NCBI GenBank assembly: GCA_946186945.1
Contig: CAMHPC010000008.1
Span: 1-39,316, forward strand
Direction: 5' to 3'
Source of the DNA: an uncultured Prevotella sp.
GTDB taxonomy: Bacteria > Bacteroidota > Bacteroidia > Bacteroidales > Bacteroidaceae
Length of the DNA stretch: 39,316 bases
In this document: positions 15,867 to 25,700 of the stretch, one piece after another
Position numbering within the stretch: position 1 is the first letter of the stretch
How the letters are laid out: each line of letters starts with the position of its first letter
Position numbers and translations under genes: made by a program
Notes under the pieces: generated by a model
Told to the model about the DNA's origin: nothing
Databases searched by the model: none
The model's input: only the letters and a program-made list of their open reading frames with translations

Positions 15867-18341
15867 TCAGTCTTTGAAATACACCCTTTTCACTCGGTTG
15901 CTGACAGATGTGAGCACCTCATACGGTATAGTATCGAGAATATCTGAGAGCGTGGTCACCGGCAGGTCATCTCCGAATATTTCCACCTGGTCGCCCTCCT
16001 GGCATGTTATGTCCGTCACATCTATCATAGCCACGTCCATGCAGATATTTCCCACGTATGGAGCCTTTTTTCCGTTGACCAGACAGAACCCCTGTCCTCT
16101 GCCCAGATGTCTGTTCAGTCCGTCGGCATATCCTATGGGGATGGCAGCAATGAGCGAGTCGCGTGTGAGCACCCCTTTCCTGCTATACCCCACCGTTTCC
16201 TCCTTGGGCACTCGTCTGAGTTGTAGTATAGTGGTTTTAAGTGTGCACACATTATTCAGTATATGGTTGTCGCGGCTGTCTATGCCATAGAGTCCCAGTC
16301 CCAGCCGGCACATGTCGAGTTGTCTCTCGGGGAAGTGCGGTATTCCTGCACTGTTGCATATATGTCGTATGATATGGTGCTGGAATGCCTGTTGCAGTTG
16401 TTCGCTGCCTTTGAGGAACCTGTCGAACTGCATGGCAGAGAATTTGTCGAACTCGTCACTGTCAGCACCCACGAAATGCGAGAATACTGAGCGAGGCATG
16501 AGAGCATCCTGATGAGTGAGTCTGTCGATGAGTGCAGGCATGTCCTTGCGAGGGTCAAATCCCAATCGGTGCATGCCGGTATCGAGTTTCACGTGTACTG
16601 GGAAGTGTGTGATACCTTCTCGTTCGGCAGCGTGTATGAGGGCGTCGAGCAGTCGGAAACAGTACACCTCCGGTTCCAGGTCATAGTCGAAGAGCGTCTT
16701 AAACGAACTCATCTCCGGGTTCATCACCATGATATTGGCAGTGATACCGTTTTGTCGGAGTGTCACGCCCTCGTCAGCCACTGCCACGGCGAGGTAGTCC
16801 ACTCCCTGGTCTTGCAAGGTCTTTGCTATCTCCACCGCTCCTGCCCCGTAGCCATCGGCCTTGATCATGCAGGTGATACGAGTGTCGGGGTTGAGCATCG
16901 AGCGGTAGTAGTTCAGGTTGTCCACCACTGCATTGAGGTTCACCTCGAGTATCGTCTCGTGCACCTTTTGCATCAGTCGTTCGGCTATACGGTCGAAGGA
17001 GAATTGCCTTGCCCCTTTAATGAGTATCATCTCATCGTGCATAGATGAGAGTATGCCACTATGCAACAGAGCCTCGGTATCATCATAGAAAGTGCTGTTG
17101 GGTATAGAGAACACCTCTTGTGCTGCACTTATCTGGGGTCCCACGCCAATGAGTCTTTCCACCTGTCTGCTTCTCGCCAGTCTGTCCACCTCGGCATAGA
17201 GTGTCTCGGGTGTCTGATTGCTCTGCAGTATATCGCTGATGATGAGTGTGCGTTTCCTGCCCTCGTTGTCATGTCGTCGCTGCATGAAGTCCAGTGCTAT
17301 ATCGAGCGAATGTATATCGTTGTTGTATGAGTCATTGATGACAGTGCATCCCTGCACCCCTTCCATCACCTGCATGCGCATCGCCACGGGTTCCAGTTCT
17401 GCCATCCGTTGTGCTATGTCGGCAGTGTCTATGCCGAGTGTCATGGCAGTCACCGCTGTAGTTATGGCGTTCATCACCGATGCATCGTCGATGAAGGGCA
17501 ACGAGAAGCGGCATTGCTGCTGTGCATGGCAGACTGTGATATCGGTATGAGCCTCGGATTTAACCACCTCACTGACGTAGAACGGTGCATCGTCATGTTT
17601 CATCGACCACCCCAGTCTTTGCCCGGCATATTCTGCTTTCTCTACGGCAGCCGTTATCTCCTCGTCGTCGGCGGGGAAGACCAGTTGTCGGGTATCGGCA
17701 AAGAGTTTCATCTTCTCATCGGCTTTCTGTGCGAGCGACGTGAAGTTTTCCTGATGAGGGTCGCCCAGAGCGGTAAACACGCCGATGGTAGGTTGTATGA
17801 TAGCAGCGAGGGTAGACATCTCTCCCGGCATGCTTATGCCCGCCTCTATGAGCGCTATTTCTGTTTGCTTGGATATGAGCATGACGGAGAGTGGCACCCC
17901 TATCTGCGAATTGTACGACCGCGGCGAGCGTGTCACCTTCATCGTGGGTGAGAGCAGATGGTAGAGCCATTCCTTGACGATAGTCTTTCCGTTGGAGCCC
18001 GAAATGCCTACTACGGGTATAGAGAAGGTCTCGCGGTGTCTCTCTGCCAGTCGTTGCAGAGCGGTGAGCACACACTTCACCCACAGGAAGCAGGCGTCGG
18101 GGTATCGCTCGGCCCAGTGGTCGGGCAGTTTGTTTATCACGAATGCCCTCACGCCTCTCTTGTAGAGGTCGTCGATATAGCGGTGTCCGTCGTTGCGCTG
18201 TGTGGTGAGAGCGAAGAAGAGCGTAGTTTCGGGAAAGCAGAGCGAACGACTGTCGGTGAGCAACCATTCTATCAGTGCCTGAGAGTGGCCATATCGTTTT
18301 GCCCCAATAAAAGCAGATATCTGATCTATGGAATATCTCAT
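15867..18341 (-). CDS. MurF-alanine racemase fusion (two peptidoglycan precursor enzymes)
   Basis: An 824-residue bifunctional enzyme. The first half is a MurF-type ligase that adds D-Ala-D-Ala to UDP-MurNAc-tripeptide; it has the ATP loop GISGSNGKT (about 112-120) and NDSYNND (about 336-342). The second half is a PLP alanine racemase with the lysine motif MIKADGYGAG (K494) and a VGYSRKG stretch near the active-site Tyr. This fusion is known in Bacteroidetes and makes D-Ala and consumes its dimer in one polypeptide. The start is the ATG 4 bp after the rmlC-like gene stop (MRYSIDQISAFIGAKRYG). The frame continues 12 codons upstream but only inside that gene. Confidence 0.93.
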   Translation of the reverse strand: MRYSIDQISAFIGAKRYGHSQALIEWLLTDSRSLCFPETTLFFALTTQRNDGHRYIDDLYKRGVRAFVINKLPDHWAERYPDACFLWVKCVLTALQRLAERHRETFSIPVVGISGSNGKTIVKEWLYHLLSPTMKVTRSPRSYNSQIGVPLSVMLISKQTEIALIEAGISMPGEMSTLAAIIQPTIGVFTALGDPHQENFTSLAQKADEKMKLFADTRQLVFPADDEEITAAVEKAEYAGQRLGWSMKHDDAPFYVSEVVKSEAHTDITVCHAQQQCRFSLPFIDDASVMNAITTAVTAMTLGIDTADIAQRMAELEPVAMRMQVMEGVQGCTVINDSYNNDIHSLDIALDFMQRRHDNEGRKRTLIISDILQSNQTPETLYAEVDRLARSRQVERLIGVGPQISAAQEVFSIPNSTFYDDTEALLHSGILSSMHDEMILIKGARQFSFDRIAERLMQKVHETILEVNLNAVVDNLNYYRSMLNPDTRITCMIKADGYGAGAVEIAKTLQDQGVDYLAVAVADEGVTLRQNGITANIMVMNPEMSSFKTLFDYDLEPEVYCFRLLDALIHAAEREGITHFPVHVKLDTGMHRLGFDPRKDMPALIDRLTHQDALMPRSVFSHFVGADSDEFDKFSAMQFDRFLKGSEQLQQAFQHHIIRHICNSAGIPHFPERQLDMCRLGLGLYGIDSRDNHILNNVCTLKTTILQLRRVPKEETVGYSRKGVLTRDSLIAAIPIGYADGLNRHLGRGQGFCLVNGKKAPYVGNICMDVAMIDVTDITCQEGDQVEIFGDDLPVTTLSDILDTIPYEVLTSVSNRVKRVYFKD

Positions 18342-18345
18342 TGTT

Positions 18346-18921
18346 TCAGTCCTGATACAAGTCGATGGTATATTCAAAAGGTATGTCTGCCTCGGCGAGC
18401 AGTGGGTGGTGTTTGTCCTTGTCGGAGAGTATCACCTCATCGGGTTTCAGTCCCCAGTCTATGCCGAGTGCAGGGTCGTCCCATGCTATGGCACCTTCGC
18501 TCTCGGGGTGATAGAAGTTGTCGCATTTGTATTGGAAAACTGCATCTTCCGAGAGAACGCTGAAACCGTGTGCAAACCCTCTTGGTATGAAGAACTGTCT
18601 CTTGTTTTCACCAGTGAGCAGGCAACTCACGTGTTTACCGTATGTGGGCGACCCTTTCCTTATGTCCACTGCCACGTCGAGCACTTCGCCTTTTATCACC
18701 CTCACCAGTTTGCTCTGTGCGAAGGGCCATTTCTGATAGTGGAGTCCTCTGAGCACGCCTTTCTGCGAGCGGCTCTCATTGTCCTGTATGAAGCGTATGG
18801 GTCTGACCAATTGGTCGAAGTCTCTCTGTGAGTAGGCTTCAAAGAAATATCCTCTGTTGTCGCTGAACACTCGTGGTTCGATGATTACTACTCCTTCTAT
18901 TTCTGTTTTTATGACATTCAT
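18346..18921 (-). CDS. rfbC: dTDP-4-dehydrorhamnose 3,5-epimerase (RmlC-like cupin)
   Basis: A 191-residue cupin. The signature SQKGVLRGLHYQ holds the catalytic His61, and RGFAHGFSVLSEDAVFQYKCDNFY matches the active-site face including the conserved Tyr region. The enzyme makes dTDP-L-rhamnose precursors for surface polysaccharides. The start is at MNVIKTEIEGVV; the frame extends upstream into a tandem repeat but without family similarity. The other rml genes (A, B, D) are absent from the window, so they must lie elsewhere, or a related sugar is made. It is 4 bp ahead of the MurF-Alr gene. Confidence 0.9.
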   Translation of the reverse strand: MNVIKTEIEGVVIIEPRVFSDNRGYFFEAYSQRDFDQLVRPIRFIQDNESRSQKGVLRGLHYQKWPFAQSKLVRVIKGEVLDVAVDIRKGSPTYGKHVSCLLTGENKRQFFIPRGFAHGFSVLSEDAVFQYKCDNFYHPESEGAIAWDDPALGIDWGLKPDEVILSDKDKHHPLLAEADIPFEYTIDLYQD

Positions 18922-18963
18922 TTTTTGTAGTTTTTTATACTTATATTGCTTATTTTCAGAGAG

Positions 18964-18990
18964 TTTTGCTTTTGCCCCTTCGGGGCGCTG
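18964..18990. repeat. Duplicated hairpin element, copy 1
   Basis: A T-rich stretch with TTTTGCTTTT followed by GCCCC-TTC-GGGGC (hairpin at 18974-18986) and GCTG. The same arrangement occurs at 21391-21417. It sits upstream of rfbC, directly next to the 16-bp array. Confidence 0.65.
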
Positions 18991-19082
18991 GTTGTCATCA
19001 GCGCTGGTTGCCATCGGCGCTGGTTGTTATCGGCGCTGGTTGTCATCGGCGCTGGTTGTCATCGGCGCTGGTTGTCATCGGC
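18991..19082. repeat. 16-bp tandem array between fcl and rfbC
   Basis: Five full copies and one partial copy of GTTGTCATCGGCGCTG, with single-base variants in three of them. Period 16 is not a multiple of three, so the array does not encode a repeated peptide in one frame. It fills most of the 172 bp gap upstream of rfbC. Confidence 0.93.
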
Positions 19083-19093
19083 TTACCTCTCTT

Positions 19094-20272
19094 TTATGCC
19101 GTTTGTAGCGACTGCATGTACCACTGGAAGAGTTTCTCTACTCCCTCTTCTATCTCCACATGGTGTGTCCATCCCAGTTGGTGCAGTTTCGTCACATCGA
19201 TGAGTTTTCTCGGTGTGCCGTCGGGTTTTGTGCTGTCGAAACACAGTTGTCCTTCAAACTTCGTGGTTTTTGCCACCAACTCTGCCAGTTCACGTATGGT
19301 GAGTTCCTTTCCTGTGCCTACATTTATATGGCAGTTGCGTATCTCGCCGAGAGCCGGTATGGCGCCGCCTCGTGCCGTGCTGCTGTTACGGTCCACGTCA
19401 CCGTCTGCCGACTGTCCGTAGTGCACCGATGAGTATTTCTCAATGCCGATGATATCGGCAAATCTGACATTGAGCAGCACGTGCACCGATGCATCCGCCA
19501 TATCCTCACTCCAGAGGAATTCGCGCAGTGGCGAGCCTGTGCCCCACAGAGTCACCTTATTATCCTCTATGCCGTATTTGGCGAGCACGTGCAGTATCTC
19601 CTCTTCGTCAGCCTTTCCGTCGATACCCTCCACAGGTCGGCAGTTCATATCCTGACGTATGAGTTGCCACTGCTGTTCGTGTATCATTCTGGCGAGGAAT
19701 ATTTTTCTCATCATGGCAGGCATGACGTGTGAGTTTTCCAGATGGAAGTTGTCGTTTGGCCCGTAGAGATTGGTGGGCATCACTGCTATATAGTCGGTGC
19801 CATACTGCAGGTTGTAACTCTCACACATCTTCAGTCCTGCTATCTTGGCTATGGCATACTCCTCGTTGGTATATTCGAGAGGTGAAGTGAGCAGCGCATC
19901 CTCCTTCATGGGTTGCGGTGCATTCTTCGGGTATATGCATGTAGAGCCGAGGAAGAGCAGTTTTTTCACCCCGTGTCGGTAAGCCTCGCCTATGACATTG
20001 CACTGTATCATCATGTTCTGCATGATAAAGTCGGCTCGGTAGAGCGAGTTGGCCATTATGCCCCCCACGAAGGCAGCAGCGAGCACCACCGCCTTGGGTT
20101 GCTCCTCGTCGAAGAAGCGTCTCACAGCCAGTTGGTCGGTCAGGTCGAGTTGTCTGTGTGTCCTTCCTACCAGGTTATTGTATCCCCGTTGTTTCAGGTT
20201 ATTCCAGATGGCAGAGCCCACCAGTCCGCGGTGCCCTGCCACATAGATTTTATCCTCTTTAGCAAGCGTCAT
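19094..20272 (-). CDS. fcl: GDP-L-fucose synthase
   Basis: A 392-residue short-chain dehydrogenase/reductase-type epimerase/reductase that converts GDP-4-keto-6-deoxymannose to GDP-L-fucose with NADPH. The motif AGHRGLVGSAIW is at about 12-23, GGIMANSLYRADF is the family signature, and YAIAK holds the catalytic Tyr/Lys. It is longer than the E. coli enzyme because of two insertions, one near 198-230 (Asp/Glu-rich) and one near 285-310. Similar insertions are common in Bacteroidales. It follows gmd by 4 bp. GDP-fucose probably goes to capsule or glycoprotein fucosylation. Confidence 0.93.
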   Translation of the reverse strand: MTLAKEDKIYVAGHRGLVGSAIWNNLKQRGYNNLVGRTHRQLDLTDQLAVRRFFDEEQPKAVVLAAAFVGGIMANSLYRADFIMQNMMIQCNVIGEAYRHGVKKLLFLGSTCIYPKNAPQPMKEDALLTSPLEYTNEEYAIAKIAGLKMCESYNLQYGTDYIAVMPTNLYGPNDNFHLENSHVMPAMMRKIFLARMIHEQQWQLIRQDMNCRPVEGIDGKADEEEILHVLAKYGIEDNKVTLWGTGSPLREFLWSEDMADASVHVLLNVRFADIIGIEKYSSVHYGQSADGDVDRNSSTARGGAIPALGEIRNCHINVGTGKELTIRELAELVAKTTKFEGQLCFDSTKPDGTPRKLIDVTKLHQLGWTHHVEIEEGVEKLFQWYMQSLQTA

Positions 20273-20276
20273 TGTC

Positions 20277-21365
20277 TCAGTCCTCCTGCATCTGCGACCT
20301 TATATGTAGTTTTTTCACGAACTGCATGTCGTGCTTCACCATGATGCGCACCAGTTCGTCAAACGAGGTTTTTGTCGGGTTCCATCCCAGTTGCTCGCGT
20401 GCCTTTGCGGGGTTGCCCAGCAACTGTTCCACCTCTGCCGGACGGAAGTATTTGGGGTCCACCTCTACGAGAGTCTTTCCCGTCTTGGTGTCGATACCTT
20501 TCTCGTCCACGCCTTCACCTTTCCATTCCAGGTCTATTCCCACCTCGTGGAATGCTCGTGTGGCAAAGTCTCTCACGGTGTGGTATTCGCCAGTGGCTAT
20601 CACGAAGTCGTCGGGCTTTGGCTGTTGCAGTATGAGCCACATGCACTCCACATAGTCGCGTGCATATCCCCAGTCGCGCAGTGCGTTGAGGTTGCCCAGA
20701 TACAGTTTATCCTGGAAGCCCTGTGCTATTCGTGCTGCGGCGAGAGTGATTTTTCGTGTGACGAAGGTCTCTCCCCTGCGCTCGCTCTCATGGTTGAATA
20801 GTATGCCGTTGGAGCAGTACATATCGTACGACTCGCGGTAGTTTTTCATTATCCAGAAGCCGTAGAGTTTTGCCACGGCGTATGGAGAACGTGGATAGAA
20901 GGGTGTGGTCTCGCTCTGCGGCACTTCTTGCACCTTGCCATAGAGTTCGCTGGTGGATGCCTGGTATATGCGGCATTTCTTCTCCAGTCCGCAGATGCGC
21001 ACTGCCTCGAGCAGTCGTAGCACTCCCACGGCATCGGTGTCGGCGGTGTATTCGGGCACGTCAAACGACACTTTCACGTGACTTTGTGCAGCCAGGTTGT
21101 ATATCTCGGTGGGTTGTGTCTCGCCGATGATGCGTATGAGCGATGATGAGTCGGTCATGTCTGCCCAGTGCAGGTTGACCAGTCGTTTTTGTTTCATGTC
21201 TCTCACCCATTCATCGAGGTAGAGATGTTCAATACGTGCGGTATTGAATGATGAGGATCTGCGTAGCAGTCCGTGCACCTCGTAGCCTTTCTCTATGAGA
21301 AATTCTGCGAGGAATGATCCATCCTGCCCAGTGATGCCCGTGATGAGGGCTGTTTTTCTTTCCAT
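20277..21365 (-). CDS. gmd: GDP-mannose 4,6-dehydratase
   Basis: A 362-residue short-chain dehydrogenase/reductase-fold enzyme with the NADP motif [14 protein letters not shown] (about 10-23). The [16 protein letters not shown] loop and YAVAK (Tyr/Lys pair) are also present. It produces GDP-4-dehydro-6-deoxy-D-mannose, the substrate of the next gene's product. Length is normal. It is 56 bp downstream of manC, the likely source of its substrate. Confidence 0.96.
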   Translation of the reverse strand: MERKTALITGITGQDGSFLAEFLIEKGYEVHGLLRRSSSFNTARIEHLYLDEWVRDMKQKRLVNLHWADMTDSSSLIRIIGETQPTEIYNLAAQSHVKVSFDVPEYTADTDAVGVLRLLEAVRICGLEKKCRIYQASTSELYGKVQEVPQSETTPFYPRSPYAVAKLYGFWIMKNYRESYDMYCSNGILFNHESERRGETFVTRKITLAAARIAQGFQDKLYLGNLNALRDWGYARDYVECMWLILQQPKPDDFVIATGEYHTVRDFATRAFHEVGIDLEWKGEGVDEKGIDTKTGKTLVEVDPKYFRPAEVEQLLGNPAKAREQLGWNPTKTSFDELVRIMVKHDMQFVKKLHIRSQMQED

Positions 21366-21390
21366 TTTTATTGTATTTTTAGTTATTGTC

Positions 21391-21417
21391 TTTTGCTTTT
21401 GCCCCGATGGGGCGCGG
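21391..21417. repeat. Duplicated hairpin element, copy 2
   Basis: TTTTGCTTTT then GCCCC-GAT-GGGGC (21401-21413) then GCGG, in the gap between manC and gmd. It shares the T-rich part and the hairpin arms with the element at 18964-18990. Confidence 0.65.
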
Positions 21418-21421
21418 GGTG

Positions 21422-22486
21422 TCAGATGCCGGCGAACTGTGCTATGCGCTGCTCTTCTGAGAGTTGGCAGATGAGGAGCGTATTGTCCTTTTCCGCTACG
21501 ATGTATCCATCGAGTCCCTGCACCACCACCTTTTTCTCGCCAGTGGTATGTATTATGGTGTTGTGCGTATCAAAGAGGGCGATATCCTGACCTATGGCAG
21601 CATTGCCGTAGAGGTCCTGTTGCGACTGTGTGAGCAGCGAGCCCCATGTGCCGAGGTCGCTCCACCCGAAGTCGGCTGGACATACGAAAATCTCCTCTGC
21701 CTTCTCCATGATGGCATAGTCTACGCTGATGCCCTGGCACAGTGGGTATCGCTCGTTGATGAGCGCCTGCTCCTTGTCCGTGCCGTAGTAGGGTGCCAGG
21801 TCTTCAAAGATTTTATTGATGGCAGGCTGGTATATGCGGAAGGCATTGACTATGGTGCTCACCCTCCAGATGAAGATACCAGCATTCCAGAAGTACTGTT
21901 TCTGTGCGATGTATCTTTCTGCCGTGGCACGGTCGGGTTTTTCGCGGAAGGAGTCCACTCTGAATATCTCCTTGTTTCTTGGCGAGGGCGATGCCAGGTC
22001 TGCCTGTATGTATCCGTATCCTGTCTCGGGTCGTGTGGGTCGCATGCCAAGGGTGACGATAGCATCCGTCTCTGCAGTGAAGTTGAGCGACTGTGTGATG
22101 ACCCTTCTGAATTCCGTCTCATCGGTGACGATATGGTCGGATGGTGTGACCACGATGTTTGCCTGCGGGTCCTGACTCTTTATGCGCCAACTGACATAGG
22201 CTATACAGGGTGCGGTATTGCGTCGGCATGGTTCGGAGAGCACGTTGTTGGCAGGCATGTCCGGCAGTTGCTCGCGGCAGATGTCGGCATAGCGCTCATT
22301 GGTCACCACCCACACGTTCTCAGGTGGGCATATATCACGGAAACGCTGATAGGTGAGTTGCAGCAGTGTGCGCCCCACTCCCAGCACATCGATAAACTGT
22401 TTTGGCTTGTCGGGTGTGCTCATGGGCCAGAACCTGCTGCCCACGCCCCCCGCCATAATAACAAGGTGATTGTGTGATTTCATCAT
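21422..22486 (-). CDS. manC: Mannose-1-phosphate guanylyltransferase
   Basis: A 354-residue single-domain enzyme making GDP-mannose from GTP and mannose-1-phosphate. The nucleotidyl-transfer signature [20 protein letters not shown] is at about 12-31, and VTPSDHIV is the metal-binding part. The C-terminal phosphomannose isomerase domain of bifunctional ManC/AlgA is absent. Two adjacent ATG codons are possible starts. It is the first gene of the GDP-fucose set and has a strong promoter a few bases upstream. Confidence 0.92.
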   Translation of the reverse strand: MMKSHNHLVIMAGGVGSRFWPMSTPDKPKQFIDVLGVGRTLLQLTYQRFRDICPPENVWVVTNERYADICREQLPDMPANNVLSEPCRRNTAPCIAYVSWRIKSQDPQANIVVTPSDHIVTDETEFRRVITQSLNFTAETDAIVTLGMRPTRPETGYGYIQADLASPSPRNKEIFRVDSFREKPDRATAERYIAQKQYFWNAGIFIWRVSTIVNAFRIYQPAINKIFEDLAPYYGTDKEQALINERYPLCQGISVDYAIMEKAEEIFVCPADFGWSDLGTWGSLLTQSQQDLYGNAAIGQDIALFDTHNTIIHTTGEKKVVVQGLDGYIVAEKDNTLLICQLSEEQRIAQFAGI

Positions 22487-22504
22487 GTATTATATATTTT
22501 TCGG

Positions 22505-22535
22505 CAAAGTTACACAATCGAAGTGAGAGAACAAA
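22505..22535 (-). promoter_or_regulatory. Promoter of manC-gmd-fcl
   Basis: On the minus strand TTTG (22535-22532), 19 bp, then TAACTTTG (22512-22505). This is a full match to the Bacteroidetes -33/-7 pattern. The transcript should begin near 22498, about 12 bases before the manC start. Confidence 0.85.
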
Positions 22536-22560
22536 ATTATAGCACTTTTTTTTCTAAACT

Positions 22561-22610
22561 AGGGATACCTAGGAATACCTAGGAGCACCTAGGAGCACCT
22601 AGAAATACCT
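22561..22610. repeat. 10-bp tandem array between two divergent promoters
   Basis: Five 10-base units: AGGGATACCT, AGGAATACCT, AGGAGCACCT, AGGAGCACCT, AGAAATACCT. Unit joints create CCTAGG palindromes at 22568, 22578 and 22588, and CCTAGA after that. The array lies about 20 bp from the amylase -33 box and 26 bp from the manC -33 box. Confidence 0.92.
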
Positions 22611-22630
22611 AGAAAAAACACCTCTTATTT

Positions 22631-22662
22631 TTTGTAAGTTTTTTGGCATATTTGTACCTTTG
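22631..22662 (+). promoter_or_regulatory. Promoter of the alpha-amylase gene
   Basis: TTTG (22631-22634), 20 bp, TACCTTTG (22655-22662, followed by C). It is an excellent Bacteroidetes promoter. The start of transcription is expected at about 22669. Confidence 0.85.
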
Positions 22663-22672
22663 CAGGCGCTGA

Positions 22673-22690
22673 AGATATCTGCAGATATCT
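22673..22690. promoter_or_regulatory. Perfect 18-bp palindrome at the start of the amylase transcript
   Basis: AGATATCTGCAGATATCT equals its own reverse complement and is also a tandem duplication of AGATATCT separated by GC. It begins about 3-4 bases after the predicted transcription start. It may be an operator for a dimeric or tetrameric regulator, or a 5' mRNA element. Confidence 0.7.
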
Positions 22691-22714
22691 TAAAACTAAC
22701 CTAAATATTTAAAA

Positions 22715-25700
22715 ATGAAACGATTATCTACTATTGTAGTGTCATTGCTGTGTGCTCTTGCCATGCACGCACAGGGATGGCCCGAGAACTACGGTGGTGT
22801 GATGCTTCAGGGTTTCTACTGGGACTCCTACGGTGAGACCACATGGAACAAGCTGAAGGCACAGGCCACCGACATGAAGGGGTATATAGACCTGATATGG
22901 GTGCCCAATTCCGGACAGGTGAAGGAAGACCAATGGAACTCCGCCGGCAACTTGGGCTTCGAGACTATGGGATACATGCCGGTATTCTGGCTGAAGCACA
23001 ACAGTTGCTGGGGCACCGAGACTGAACTCAAGAGCATGATTCAGACCTTGAAGGCCAACGGCATCGGTGTGATAGAGGATGTGGTGCTCAACCACAAGAA
23101 CGGTCTCACCAACTGGGCTGACTTCCCCGACGAGAGCGTCACCGTGGGCGGCAAGACCTATACCCTGGACTGGGCCACCGAAGCCAACGACACCTGGTAC
23201 AATAATATCTGGGGTATCACCAAGAACGACGAGGTGTTCACCATAGACGGTGGCGTACACGATGGCAAGAACTACATCTGTACCCCTGGCGCCGGATATG
23301 ATGAAGGTGACAACTTCGACGGTTGCCGCGACCTGGACCACACCAACGTCACGGTGCAAAACAATATCAAGACCTACTTAGAGTATCTGACCAATGTGCT
23401 GGGCTATGCCGGTTTCCGCTACGACATGGTGAAGGGCTATTCTGCCTACTATGTGGGTCAGTACAATGCCCATGTGAACGCACAGTTCTCCGTGGGTGAG
23501 TACTGGGACAGCAAGGATGCAATAAAAGGGTGGATAAACGATACCGGCTACTACGGTGGCTATACGAGTGCCGCCTTCGACTTCGGTCTGAAGTACGCCC
23601 TGAACGATGCCTTCAACAACAGCAACTGGAGTGCCCTGAACGAGAAGGGCAACGCAGGCGACTGGACCGTGCACCGCTATGCCGTGACCTTCGTCGAGAA
23701 CCACGATACCTACCGCGAGGGCTACAACCGTGTGAACAACAATGTGCTGGCAGCCAACGCCTTCATCCTTGCCATGCCTGGCACCCCCTGCCTCTTCTGG
23801 CCCCACTGGGTGACCTACAAGAACGAACTGAAAAAGATGATCAAGGCACGCAAGGCTGCCGGCGTCACCAACGAGAGCGAGATAACATGGGCCGGACAGG
23901 TGGGCGGCGGCTATGTGACCAAGGTGCAGGGCACCAAGGGCAGCGTGATGGTGATAAGCGGCTATGTGAGCGAGAGCGACTTCAACAACACCTACGGCCT
24001 GGGCAACCTCACGAACGACTACAGACTCGTGAGCAGCGGCACCGTGGACAACCCCAACTACGCCTACTTCGTGAGCAGCAACATTGAACTGGAACCCTAC
24101 CCCACTGTTGACTACGGCACCGGCACCTACTACACCTCGGCAGATGTGACCTTGGGCAGCAATACCGGCACTGCCACCATCATATACACCACCGATGGCA
24201 CCACACCCTCTGCCACCAACGGCATACGAGTGGTGGGAGGCACAGCCAACCTGCACTTCACCGAGACCACCACACTGACCGCCGGCTGTCTGTATGGCGA
24301 CGAGGTGGTGAGCATCAGCAAGTGGACCTATACCGTGACTGCCAACCCGCTGACACGCATCTATGCACGCAGCACCGACGACAAGCAGATGATGTTCTAC
24401 ACCTACGACGGTGCTACAGCCGACATCAACGGCTCATGGGGCGACGATAACAAGGTGACAGCCACCCAGACCATCAAGGGCGAGACATGGTACTACTACG
24501 ACTATGACCTGGTGGCAAATCCCAACCTGAAGATTATATTCCGCACAGGCGACGACAACCGCTACCCCGCCTATGGTCAGCCAGGCCTATCAGTAAGCGA
24601 CCTCGCCTCCAACAACCCATACGTGATACTCACCGGCAATGCCATCAACACCTTCTCGCAGGAGCAACTGGATAAATTTGGCACCTACTACTGGGTGAGT
24701 CCTGAGGTGACCAACGACGAGATGTGGGAGTCCTTCCGCTTCACTGCCACCAAGTATCGCGATGATGCACATACTGTGGATGTGAACCACCTCACCTTCG
24801 CCCTTAACGACAATGCACTGCCCAGCGGTACCGTGCACTACTATGTGAAGGGCTATGACACCAGCGGCAACGTGGTGAAATACACACCGTATACCGACAA
24901 CTATGCGCTCGGCATGACACAGACCATGTGGAAATACAACAATGCCAACGGCGAATCCTACCCGACACCTTACTACGAGACATACGACAACTGCAAAGAC
25001 TTCGGCAACGACTACCAGTTCGTGATAGACAAGAGTCAGTTGAGCGACGGCATGGGCGACAATGTGAAGTCGTACTTCTGGATACTCAATACCAGCAACG
25101 AAGGCAATGTAAGCTCAGACACGAACGACCCGGAGAAATCGAACCTCTGGTACTTGGACGATGCTCAAATAGTAGACATACCCAATGCCGTGTACTGCTA
25201 TGTGAAGATACCTGCCGAATGGAGTAATGTCATGGTCTATTCATTTGGTTCCGGATACAGCAGTTCGAAGTGGCCTGGTGAACAGATGACATGGGTAGCC
25301 GATGTAGACAACGGTGCAAACAAGATATTCAAGTATCAATGGACCAATGGCGTGCCTGAAAATATCATATTCAACAACAATAATGGCAAGCAGACCTATG
25401 ACATAAGTTTCTCTAATGGCATGGCCTACTACATAGGCGACTTGAACACTTCCGACAATAAGTATTATCACAGCAATGCACCTGTGTTGGCAAGTGGCAA
25501 GTGGTGGGGCCGCCCGACGGGAGCACAGAGCCTGTCGATAGACCTGAACCGCTCTATAGTGGGCGATGCCAGTGTATCGAGTGCCAACTACATCAATACC
25601 GACGATGACTTCTACCTCTTCGGCAACCTGAATTGGAATAGCACCGCCAACAAGTGGGAATGGGTAGCCCAGAAGGCCGACAAGTATAAGTTTACCAAAG

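Noticed and set aside
15867..18341. Frameshifted or misjoined murF and alr genes
   Set aside because: The MurF-Alr fusion is a known Bacteroidetes arrangement and both halves keep their catalytic motifs in one frame.
18922..19014. Extension of rfbC into the 16-bp repeat array
   Set aside because: The added residues come from repeat and T-rich DNA and match nothing in the family. MNVIKTEIEG is the usual start.
18991..19082. CRISPR array
   Set aside because: Units are 16 bp and directly adjacent with no unique spacers, and no cas genes are present. The same holds for the 9- and 10-bp arrays.
19094..20272. Insertion or frameshift in fcl because it is longer than in E. coli
   Set aside because: The extra loops are in frame and resemble those known in Bacteroidales enzymes; motifs before and after are intact.
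23378..24256. Open frame opposite the amylase gene
   Set aside because: Gly/Val/His-rich shadow of the coding strand with no family features.
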